Source: Fidelibacterota bacterium UBA7301 (GTDB lineage Bacteria; Fidelibacterota; Marinisomatia; Marinisomatales; TCS55). From it: a DNA stretch of 64,000 nucleotides. The stretch covers positions 62,001 through 126,000 of the forward strand of contig DKQT01000018.1 of the NCBI GenBank assembly GCA_002471845.1. Reading direction: 5' to 3'. A program made the position numbers and the translations under genes. Position 1 is the stretch's first letter. The number at the start of each line of letters is the position of its first letter. The notes beneath the pieces were generated by a model. That model did not search any database, was not told where the DNA came from, and worked only from the letters and a program-made list of their open reading frames with translations. Below, in pieces: positions 34,855 to 42,891 of the stretch.

Positions 34855-35725
34855 GATTTCACACCAGTCCCCGCATCCTCTCTCCAAATTTTTTACTAGT
34901 CTAATCCTGTTTGCAGGAATAGCTTGTAGCCCGGCTGTTGTTGTTTTAGAACATAAGCCGGAACTGGCAAAAAGTACTTACCGCTATTTCGCAGACCGCT
35001 CTGAAAAGCTGATTGCCATATCTCCAGAAAATCCTGAACGGTTGATCGACGGTTGTGAAACCCTGACGAAATATGCCTTCGGTTTCACCATGGAAGAAGC
35101 GGATCGTTTGGTGATGGAGGACTATAAAGGAGGGAAGTTACTACACGAAAAAGCCAACCAAACTTTTGCCAAGGCCGTTGCTTACGGTGATCGTGCACTA
35201 AGCATAAAATATCCCACTTATTATGACTGGCTTTTGGGGAGGGTGGTGGCTATGCCGGAATTCGATCCAGCTGATACACCTTATTTATTTTGGACTGCCG
35301 GTGCTTATGGTGGTGCCATTAAATCCAGCGGAGGAAATCCAGAGTGGGTGATCCTGTTGCCAAGGGTTGGCCGTTTGCTTGAGGCGGGCCTGTCAGTGGA
35401 TCCCAATTGGAATAAGGGTGCTTTATACAGTGCCATGATATCCTATACCATTAGTCGGCATGACGCTCCAAAAAATAAAGCAGAAATTGCCCGGGATTAT
35501 TTTGAAAAAGCGGTAAAATCATCCAATGGGCAGGATTTAGGTCCGTACGTAACAATGGCCGAAAGTGTCTCCATAGCAACCCAAAACAAGAACGAATTCA
35601 CTAATTTGTTATATAAAGCATTAAATATTGATATAAAGGCTGACCCTGATTTACGTTTGACGAATCATATCAACCGAAATCGGGCTCAATGGCTCCTGGA
35701 TAACATTGACGAATTCTTTTATTAA
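34817..35725 (+). CDS. TRAP transporter TatT-like subunit
   Basis: The 302-residue protein has a signal peptide with a probable lipobox (LFAGIACSPAV, Cys near residue 37) and a helical, TPR-like mature part. It matches the layout of TatT, the periplasmic protein that forms trimers with TRAP binding proteins. Phrases such as YYDWLLGRVVAMPEFDPADTPYLFWTAGAYGGAIKSS and the position directly before dctP support this. The ATG at 34817 lies 38 bp inside glyA. The n-region would be long for a signal peptide, so a later non-ATG start cannot be excluded. Confidence 0.78.
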   Translation: MNLSRYIRNCTIKISHQSPHPLSKFFTSLILFAGIACSPAVVVLEHKPELAKSTYRYFADRSEKLIAISPENPERLIDGCETLTKYAFGFTMEEADRLVMEDYKGGKLLHEKANQTFAKAVAYGDRALSIKYPTYYDWLLGRVVAMPEFDPADTPYLFWTAGAYGGAIKSSGGNPEWVILLPRVGRLLEAGLSVDPNWNKGALYSAMISYTISRHDAPKNKAEIARDYFEKAVKSSNGQDLGPYVTMAESVSIATQNKNEFTNLLYKALNIDIKADPDLRLTNHINRNRAQWLLDNIDEFFY

Positions 35726-35737
35726 AGCATAATTCCC

Positions 35738-36727
35738 ATGAAGCGACTCACCACAATATTATTAATCTGTTTATCTGTCCAAGTATTATGGGCTAAAAAA
35801 ATTGTTGTCAAAATGGCCACTTTGGCTCCCGAGGGGACTGAATGGCACGGCATCCTAGTGGACTTAGGTCAGCAGTGGAAAGCGGCTACGGACGGTGAAG
35901 TTCGGTTGCGAATTTATCCCGGTGGCGTTGTAGGCGATGAACCGGACATGATCCGTAAAATGCGAATCGGTCAAATCCACGGTGCTGCAATTACCAATGA
36001 GGGAATGACAGAACTTAATCCATATTTCAGCGCATTTTATATGCCTATGCTGTATCAATCCTATGATGAAGTTGATTTTGTCCGCGCCCGGCTGAATAAT
36101 GATTTAATATCTGTAACGGAAAAGAATGGATTTAAAATATTAACAATGGTTGATGTGGGATGGGCTTACTGGTTTACAACCAAACCGGTGTACACGCCTA
36201 AAGACCTGAAAGAAACAAAAATTTTTATCTGGGCCGGGGATTACCAATCTACCAAACTTTATGAAAACCATGGATACCAACCTGTGCCTTTGGCCATGAC
36301 AGATGTACTGTCCGGTCTGCAAACTGGATTAATCAATTCTCTCGGGTTTAATCCCATGTACGCCTTATCCCAGCAAATATTCGGGATAGCTGATAATATG
36401 CTCGACATGAAATGGGGTAACCTAACCGCCGCTATTGTGATTGATATGAGAACCTGGAAGCGCATAAAGCCGGATCACCAAAAGGCCATGCTTAGAATTG
36501 CTCAAAATATCGGTAATAAATTTCAGGAGAAAAACAGGCATGAAACAGACAAGGCGGTAGAAGTGATGAAACAATACGGTCTGAAAGTGAACACGCCGAC
36601 CGTGGAACAGGTGGAAGAATGGAAGGAACTCATTAAACAGATGTATCCCGATATCAGGGGAACACTCATTGATGAAAAGGCATTTGACAAATTGATGGAA
36701 ATCAAAAAAGAAATGGAATCCCGTTAA
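35738..36727 (+). CDS. dctP: TRAP transporter solute-binding protein DctP
   Basis: The 329-residue periplasmic protein has a signal peptide (MKRLTTILLICLSVQVLWA) and the DctP/TeaA family core: VKMATLAPEGTEWHGILVDLGQQW, IRKMRIGQIHGAAITNEG, LKETKIFIWAGD and GLQTGLINSLGFN. It captures an organic acid or related anion. The Arg that pins carboxylates in the family is likely present in the central segment, but ligand identity cannot be read. It is flanked by the TatT and DctQM genes. Confidence 0.9.
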   Translation: MKRLTTILLICLSVQVLWAKKIVVKMATLAPEGTEWHGILVDLGQQWKAATDGEVRLRIYPGGVVGDEPDMIRKMRIGQIHGAAITNEGMTELNPYFSAFYMPMLYQSYDEVDFVRARLNNDLISVTEKNGFKILTMVDVGWAYWFTTKPVYTPKDLKETKIFIWAGDYQSTKLYENHGYQPVPLAMTDVLSGLQTGLINSLGFNPMYALSQQIFGIADNMLDMKWGNLTAAIVIDMRTWKRIKPDHQKAMLRIAQNIGNKFQEKNRHETDKAVEVMKQYGLKVNTPTVEQVEEWKELIKQMYPDIRGTLIDEKAFDKLMEIKKEMESR

Positions 36728-36744
36728 AACGAATTTTTCTTCCC

Positions 36745-38538
36745 TTGGCTTATTTTAACATCAAAACCCTCGAGCAGTATTTTACCCTATTTGTTTTTAT
36801 TGCTCTCGTTTTTCTTCCGGCCACGGAAGTAATTACTCGATTATTCGGCACCACTGGCGTGGTCGCTTCTTCGGTTCTGGTACAGCATTTTACTTTATGG
36901 ATTGGTTTTGCGGGGGCTGTAATTGCCGCCCGCCGGAACAGGCTTTTATCCCTGACCACAAAACCGCTGTTCGAAACTGAAACCAACATTGATTGGTTCA
37001 AATTCATCGGCAAGGTGACCACCATATTTATTGTATTGGCCCTGGCTTATGGCAGTTGGGGATTGGTCAAAATGGAAATGGATTATCCGGTGAAGATCGC
37101 ACCGCTTCTGCCCAGATGGGGTGCACAAATGATTATGCCCGTGGGATTCATTTTTATCGCAATCCACATGTTTCTGAATGGTTATGACAGTTGGAAAAAC
37201 AGGGGTATCCTTTTTGGTTCTATTATCACAATCATCCTTTTGACTCGGTATGTGGAACCCCTACAGGAATCCCCGTTATTCATGTGGCTGGCAATCCTGC
37301 TTATCCTATTCTCGCTCATCAAGGGAGCGCCTATTTTTATCGGTTTGGGCGGTTTAGCAATCCTCTTTTTTTGGCGGGACTTTATTTCATTATCTGCAAT
37401 TCCAGCGGAAGCCTATCGCATCGTTGTTTCGCCCACCTTACCGACAATTCCTTTATTTACTTTAGCAGGATACATATTAGCTGAGAGTAAGGCATCGGAA
37501 CGGCTTGTCCGATTATTCAGGGCATTGTTTGGGTGGATACCGGGGGGCACGCCGGTGATACTCGTTCTTCTATGCGGATTTTTCACCGCTTTAACCGGCG
37601 GTTCAGGCGTAACCATCCTGGCCTTGGGCGGATTGCTGTTTCCATTGTTGATCCGGGAAGGATATTCAAAACATTTTTCATTGGGTCTCATCACCGTAGC
37701 CGGGTCATTGGGATTATTATTTCCCCCGAGTTTACCTTTGATTATTTACGGTGTTACAGCTGCTGTTTCCGTGAAAGCCATATTTTTAGCGGGCATAATA
37801 CCGGGGTTTATTCGGGTTGCCATGATTGGGGGATGGGCCGTTTGGCAGGGTAAGGTGCAGTCCGTGAAGCGCCACAGGTTAAACCTGGGTGATATTAAAA
37901 CGTCCCTTTGGGATGCGAAGTGGGAAGCGATAATTCCCTTTTTTATTCTATTCGGGATATTCGGCGGATTCACCACTTTGGTAGAAACAGCCGCCATGAC
38001 CGCCGTATATGTCTTTATTGTCGAAGTATTTGTTTATAAGGACTTGAATTGGCGGGATATGAAAAAGATCATCCTGGATTGTTCAACACTTATAGGTGGT
38101 GTGCTGATCATTCTCGGCGTTGCCATGGGGTTGACCAGCTATTTAGTGGATGCTCAAATTCCCATAAAACTTTTGGCCTGGGTCAAGACCGCCATTTCCT
38201 CAAAAATAGTATTTCTTTTATTATTGAATCTTTTCCTTTTGGCAGTGGGCTGCATGATGGATATCTTTTCAGCCATCATTATTGTAGTGCCGTTAATCAC
38301 ACCATTGGGGGTCTATTTCGGAATTGATCCCGTTCATCTGGCGATCATTTTTATTGCCAACCTTGAATTGGGTTTTTTAACACCCCCCGTGGGGATGAAT
38401 CTCTTTTTATCTGCCTATCGCTTTGAGGAGGATATGCCCACAATCTATAAATCCACTTTGCCGTTTTTTATGGTCATGCTAGTGAGTGTTTTGGTGATTA
38501 CATATATCCCGATTTTGTCCACTTGGGGGGGAAATTAA
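36745..38538 (+). CDS. dctQM: Fused TRAP transporter small and large permease (DctQM)
   Basis: The 597-residue membrane protein starts with a four-helix DctQ domain at about residues 1-145 (VLVQHFTLWIGFAGAVIAARRNRLLSL). A DctM domain of about twelve helices follows from residue 190 (PTLPTIPLFTLAGYILAESKASERLVRL, GGSGVTILALGGLLFPLL, LELGFLTPPVGMNLFLSA). It couples sodium flux to solute uptake. A TTG at 36745 is the apparent start, as the first M of the reading frame is a non-ATG codon. Fused QM forms are common in TatT-type TRAP systems. Confidence 0.92.
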   Translation: MAYFNIKTLEQYFTLFVFIALVFLPATEVITRLFGTTGVVASSVLVQHFTLWIGFAGAVIAARRNRLLSLTTKPLFETETNIDWFKFIGKVTTIFIVLALAYGSWGLVKMEMDYPVKIAPLLPRWGAQMIMPVGFIFIAIHMFLNGYDSWKNRGILFGSIITIILLTRYVEPLQESPLFMWLAILLILFSLIKGAPIFIGLGGLAILFFWRDFISLSAIPAEAYRIVVSPTLPTIPLFTLAGYILAESKASERLVRLFRALFGWIPGGTPVILVLLCGFFTALTGGSGVTILALGGLLFPLLIREGYSKHFSLGLITVAGSLGLLFPPSLPLIIYGVTAAVSVKAIFLAGIIPGFIRVAMIGGWAVWQGKVQSVKRHRLNLGDIKTSLWDAKWEAIIPFFILFGIFGGFTTLVETAAMTAVYVFIVEVFVYKDLNWRDMKKIILDCSTLIGGVLIILGVAMGLTSYLVDAQIPIKLLAWVKTAISSKIVFLLLLNLFLLAVGCMMDIFSAIIIVVPLITPLGVYFGIDPVHLAIIFIANLELGFLTPPVGMNLFLSAYRFEEDMPTIYKSTLPFFMVMLVSVLVITYIPILSTWGGN

Positions 38539-38648
38539 TTATATATTACATTCTCTTGCCTCGTTTGAGGAGAACAGGGTAATTTCAAGCAAATTACAGG
38601 AGCGCCCATAAATAAACGCTAACGGTTGAATCGTTTCAAACATCATCG

Positions 38649-38666
38649 AAGGTTTTGAAAAACCTT
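38649..38666. terminator. Hairpin terminator candidate after the TRAP operon
   Basis: AAGGTTTT-GA-AAAACCTT is a perfect 8-bp stem with a 2-base loop, followed by TT. It lies 111 bp after the dctQM stop and 39 bp before the next start, so it could end the TRAP transcript. The A/T-rich stem is only moderately stable. Confidence 0.45.
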
Positions 38667-38678
38667 TTAAACATTATA

Positions 38679-38691
38679 CCCCGAATCGGGG
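38679..38691 (+). promoter_or_regulatory. Hairpin touching the ribosome-binding site of the PorV-like gene
   Basis: CCCCG-AAT-CGGGG forms a 5-bp GC stem ending one base before AAAGGA at 38692-38697, which is 7 bases from the ATG at 38705. Formation of the stem could expose or hide the ribosome site of the following gene, or serve as a 5' mRNA stabiliser. No regulator is identified. Confidence 0.35.
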
Positions 38692-38704
38692 AAAGGACAT
38701 TTCT

Positions 38705-40066
38705 ATGAAACGGATATATTCAATTGTGGCGGCGCTTCTGCTCCTGAGCAATCCGTCCCTCAATGCACAAAGTGAAGCAGGTGCGATATTTCTGCTCATA
38801 TCGCCCGGTGCCCGTGCCGGCGGGATGGGTGAGGCACAGGTGGCTATCGCTAATGATGCCTATGCCAGTTATTGGAATCCTGCGGGATTGGCCTTCCAGG
38901 ATGGTTCCGAAATTGCCTTCATGCACGTGAATTGGTTGCCGAATTTAGCCGATGACCTGTACTATGAATTCTTGGGATTCCGAAAACATTACCCGAACCT
39001 GGGGACGCTGGGTGGTCATTTAATCTACCTCAACCTGGGAGAACAGGTGCGTATGGATGAATTCGCCCAATACCAGGGAAAATTCACTTCCTACATGATG
39101 GCAGCAGCCCTGTCCTACAGTTCTAAATTATCATCCACCTCTTCCTTTGGGATGAATGCCAAAATTTCTTACCAGCATTTGGTTGAAATTGCCACCGGTT
39201 CTGAGAAGGGAAAAGGTACTTCCATTGATTTTGGTTTTGATCTTGGATATATGAATAAAAGCTGGCTAACGCCCCGCATGGATTTGGGTGTAACCATGAC
39301 CAATATCGGGCCGAAAGTTTCTTTTATTGATCCGGACCAGGCCGATCCCCAACCGACAAATTTAACTTTTGGACTGGCTTATGAGGTGATTAGAAATGAC
39401 TTTAATAGTCTGAAGTTGGTCTATGATGTGGACAAACTGTTAGTGGCCTCATACCCGGATATGGATTGGGACGGGGACGGTATGATAGGCGGTTTTAACA
39501 AAAATGGAAAAGAAGGCACAAAAAATTCAGATTATAACCGCAATGGAAAACTGGAAGCAGCCCATAAGGATCCGATCTATAAAGCCATATTTACTTCCTG
39601 GGTGGATGACTGGCTTCTCGGCGGCGATATTGACAGGGCCATACCTGGTGAGGTTACCGATAAAAAAATCGGCGGTTGGGAATGGGCCGGCGACGCTAAC
39701 GGAAATGAAAAGCTGGACCCTGAAGAAATGATAGACACCGCCAAGGAATACGGCGCTGTTTTCGGTGATGATAACTGGGGCATTTATAATGAGTGGGGCC
39801 AAAAAGAAGTGGGCTCGGCCAAGGATCGTACCATTCAGAATGAACTTGATAAGCTCGTTCACAACTTCGGTATGGAATACTGGTATTCATCCTATTTTGC
39901 CCTCCGCACGGGATACTATTTCGACAAAACGGGTAAGATTCAAAACCCTACCTTTGGTGTAGGATTGCGTTTTTCTAACTACGGATTTGATTTTGGATAT
40001 ACATCTGGAGCACCCGGTCATCCACTGACCAATACCATGCGGTTCTCCATGAACATTCAGTTATAG
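38705..40066 (+). CDS. PorV/PorQ-family outer-membrane protein with EF-hand-like insert
   Basis: The 453-residue protein has a signal peptide and the PorV/UPF0164 barrel opening (GAIFLLISPGARAGGMGEAQVAIANDAYASYWNPAGLAF near residues 26-64). It ends in paired strands (FGVGLRFSNYGFDFGYTSG). PorV is the shuttle of the type IX secretion system that carries cargo to the attachment complex. A roughly 115-residue insert at residues 250-365 contains calcium-loop-like phrases DWDGDGMIGG, DYNRNGKLE and DANGNEKLDPEE, which a standard PorV lacks. It precedes a gene with a T9SS sorting domain. It could also be PorQ or another barrel of the family. Confidence 0.75.
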   Translation: MKRIYSIVAALLLLSNPSLNAQSEAGAIFLLISPGARAGGMGEAQVAIANDAYASYWNPAGLAFQDGSEIAFMHVNWLPNLADDLYYEFLGFRKHYPNLGTLGGHLIYLNLGEQVRMDEFAQYQGKFTSYMMAAALSYSSKLSSTSSFGMNAKISYQHLVEIATGSEKGKGTSIDFGFDLGYMNKSWLTPRMDLGVTMTNIGPKVSFIDPDQADPQPTNLTFGLAYEVIRNDFNSLKLVYDVDKLLVASYPDMDWDGDGMIGGFNKNGKEGTKNSDYNRNGKLEAAHKDPIYKAIFTSWVDDWLLGGDIDRAIPGEVTDKKIGGWEWAGDANGNEKLDPEEMIDTAKEYGAVFGDDNWGIYNEWGQKEVGSAKDRTIQNELDKLVHNFGMEYWYSSYFALRTGYYFDKTGKIQNPTFGVGLRFSNYGFDFGYTSGAPGHPLTNTMRFSMNIQL

Positions 40067-40077
40067 ATAAAGGTTAA

Positions 40078-42891
40078 ATGAACCGCTTTCCCAAATGCAG
40101 ATGGGCTTTGGCCTTTCTGCTTTTTGCATATTTACCCATGGATGCCCAAGTTCTCGGGGACTTAATAGTGGCTCTCATCCGCGTTTCATTTCCGCCGGGG
40201 GATTATCCTGGATTTACAGGAAATGGCAATTACGAATATGTTCAAAATGAAGTTTGCGGCGACTATACTATTGATCCTGCTCCCCATGATAAAAACTATT
40301 TTCAATCCCACCTAGAAGCGGTGAATAATTATTTCCGGAAGGTCTCTTATGGAAAATTCGGGATTGATTTACATAATTCCACCGTATTTCCCATGGAGAA
40401 TGAGTCCAGTTATTTAATCAATAAACCCATGAACTATTACCATGAGATTAGTCACGATGAAGTTCATGAAAAACGGATTACTGAATTATTAAGGGATGCG
40501 GTTAATAAAGCATTTGAAGTCGATAACATTGCTTTCAGTAAATATGACCTTGTTATTGTCGTCCATCCCGGTGTTGGACAGGATTTCAAATTACCATTTC
40601 TCGATCCGACGCCAGAAGATATTCCCTCAACATACGTGGATAATAATATGGTTAACACCCATTTAGGAGGACCGATCCAAGTTGGACGCATGTTCGTCCC
40701 CCATGGTATTATTGTTCCAGAAACGCAGAATCATCTTTTTTACGATGAATCAATATTTAGTCAATTATCTAGCCCTTGTGATGTACAATACAGCCTGACG
40801 GGTACCCTGACTATGATGATTGGCTTTGCCATAGGGTTGCCACCGCTTTGGGACTTAGAAACGGGTCAATCGGGAGTAGCCGTATTTAGTCTTATGGATC
40901 AGGGGTCGAATAATGGTCGCGGGATTATCCCTGCACCACCGGATGCATGGACGCGGATCTTTGCCGGTTGGGAGGAAGCCACAACATTTCAATATCCCGG
41001 GAAGATTTCTATTCAAAGTGACATGCAAAACAGTATCGCCAAGGTCCCCATCAGCGCCGATGAATATTTTCTGATCGAAAACAGAAATAACTGGTTCCGG
41101 AATGGGGTCAGTATTGATTCGGCTCGCTATGCTGTTTGGGAAAAGGCGAATGAACATCCGCCGTTTATTAATGTAATGATTGATTCAGTTAGAGTAGGAA
41201 AGGATGAAAATGGCGTTATAACCGATATCCCCAATTATGATTTGGGTTTGCCCGCTTCGGGTCTTTTGATCTGGCATATTGATGAACAAAAAATACGAGG
41301 TGGGATCAATTCATTTTTAATTAATGCTGACCGAAAACATCGTGGTATTGATCTTGAAGAAGCGGATGGTGCCCAGGATATTGGTTATGTATCCAATTTA
41401 TTGACGGACCCTTCTTCCGGTTATTGGGGTGATATGTGGTTTACTGAGAATAAAGAATATTTCCGCGCCAATGCTGAGGGGAGTATGGATTTCTCCTCAT
41501 TCACCTATCCCAATACAAAATCCAATTCCGGCGCAAATTCAGGGATCCATATTAGCAATATCTCCAAAGCGGGGAAGATAATGACTTTTAATTTTTCATC
41601 CAGTTATGATGTGGCCTATTTGAAGGATGAGAATAAATCAATTCTTTTTCAATGGGATGTGGATGGTGATGGTGATTTGGATTTTGTGGGCGAAGGGGAT
41701 TCGCTTTGGTGGGGGGATGACCTTAATGAAGTGAATGCATTTAATAAAAATGATGGTGAAAATCTTCAAGTTTGCATTGTTCAAAATTCGAATCCTACAG
41801 CGATTGCCATAGCAAAACGAATGGGTACAGAACAAATTTTTGAGTGGTTTGAGTATGATCCATCTAATAAAAAATTGTTTCTGAAGTGGAAGAATAAAAA
41901 AGAGACAGTCAACATTTTTAATCTTTTCAAAGCGGAAGCCGATGAGGAAAGAATCATCATCCAGGATGGCACCTCCTTCTACCAGGTTAAAAATGAAAAC
42001 ATTTCATCTATCGATCCCAATGAGGAGTTATTTCCCTTAACCGTTTTTGATGGGAGTTGGACCTTTCAAAATGATCAGTATTTCTCTTATGAAAAATTCC
42101 CAATTCTGACAATTCGAGGGATAGAATCCCATTTTGAAAATGTGTCTTTATTAGATTTAGAAAATGACGGCCACGCTGAAATAGTCGTTGTTGACCATGA
42201 AGGGAATATTCATGCCTTATCTGAAGGATCAATATATAAAAACGGATTTCCAATTTCAGCAATGGCGGTAGGACCTGTGTTAGGTATGGATCTATTGGAT
42301 GACAGAAAAAGGGAACTCATATATCAGCATCAGGATGGGACGATTCGAATTTTAGATTTTGAAGGCGCGGAATTAGAAAGAATTGCCACATCTGGGTCAT
42401 TAAAAGGATTGAGTAATTATAACGATAAACATGTGATACTGACAGGAAATAATCTCATCTCCTTCAAGGAAAATTGGGATGGGGCTGTTAATGAATGGGC
42501 TTATCCTAATGGAACAGCTGATCGGTCATCATTGTTACTAACTGGAGACTATACACCCCTAATCCCCTTTTTATTAGATCAAGAACAATCCTATGCCTAT
42601 CCAAATCCTTCTTATGGTGAGGATGTCATTTTTAGGATTCATGTTGGAGAAGCTAAAACTATTAATATTAATATTTTTGATTTGGCTGGTTTTCCTGTTG
42701 AGACATTGAAAAAAGAAACAATTATCTCTCAGCCAACTGGTTCAAATTCTAGATTTTATATTTTGAGAAATTCCATTGAAATACCATGGTCGGTTTCAAA
42801 TATTAACTCAGGTGTATATTTCGCTCGTGTGGTGGTTAAGTTAGGAGGCCAGTCGGAAGAAAAGATCATCAAAGTAGGCGTTATTAAATAA
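40078..42891 (+). CDS. M6 metallopeptidase-like protein with destroyed active site and T9SS sorting domain
   Basis: The 937-residue secreted protein follows the immune-inhibitor-A (M6) layout. It has a signal peptide ending MDAQ, an N-terminal catalytic-like domain, and phrases such as VFSLMDQGSNNGRG and DAWTRIFAGW. The zinc motif HEFGHxLGLPDLYD of active M6 enzymes reads MMIGFAIGLPPLWD (residues 246-259), so both zinc His (246, 250) and the catalytic Glu (247) are gone. Middle regions hold FG-GAP/EF-hand-like DVDGDGDLDF and a propeller-like part. The C-terminus (YPNPSYGEDVIFRI to KIIKVGVIK) is a type A T9SS sorting domain. It likely acts as a binding, not a proteolytic, surface protein. Confidence 0.8.
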   Translation: MNRFPKCRWALAFLLFAYLPMDAQVLGDLIVALIRVSFPPGDYPGFTGNGNYEYVQNEVCGDYTIDPAPHDKNYFQSHLEAVNNYFRKVSYGKFGIDLHNSTVFPMENESSYLINKPMNYYHEISHDEVHEKRITELLRDAVNKAFEVDNIAFSKYDLVIVVHPGVGQDFKLPFLDPTPEDIPSTYVDNNMVNTHLGGPIQVGRMFVPHGIIVPETQNHLFYDESIFSQLSSPCDVQYSLTGTLTMMIGFAIGLPPLWDLETGQSGVAVFSLMDQGSNNGRGIIPAPPDAWTRIFAGWEEATTFQYPGKISIQSDMQNSIAKVPISADEYFLIENRNNWFRNGVSIDSARYAVWEKANEHPPFINVMIDSVRVGKDENGVITDIPNYDLGLPASGLLIWHIDEQKIRGGINSFLINADRKHRGIDLEEADGAQDIGYVSNLLTDPSSGYWGDMWFTENKEYFRANAEGSMDFSSFTYPNTKSNSGANSGIHISNISKAGKIMTFNFSSSYDVAYLKDENKSILFQWDVDGDGDLDFVGEGDSLWWGDDLNEVNAFNKNDGENLQVCIVQNSNPTAIAIAKRMGTEQIFEWFEYDPSNKKLFLKWKNKKETVNIFNLFKAEADEERIIIQDGTSFYQVKNENISSIDPNEELFPLTVFDGSWTFQNDQYFSYEKFPILTIRGIESHFENVSLLDLENDGHAEIVVVDHEGNIHALSEGSIYKNGFPISAMAVGPVLGMDLLDDRKRELIYQHQDGTIRILDFEGAELERIATSGSLKGLSNYNDKHVILTGNNLISFKENWDGAVNEWAYPNGTADRSSLLLTGDYTPLIPFLLDQEQSYAYPNPSYGEDVIFRIHVGEAKTININIFDLAGFPVETLKKETIISQPTGSNSRFYILRNSIEIPWSVSNINSGVYFARVVVKLGGQSEEKIIKVGVIK

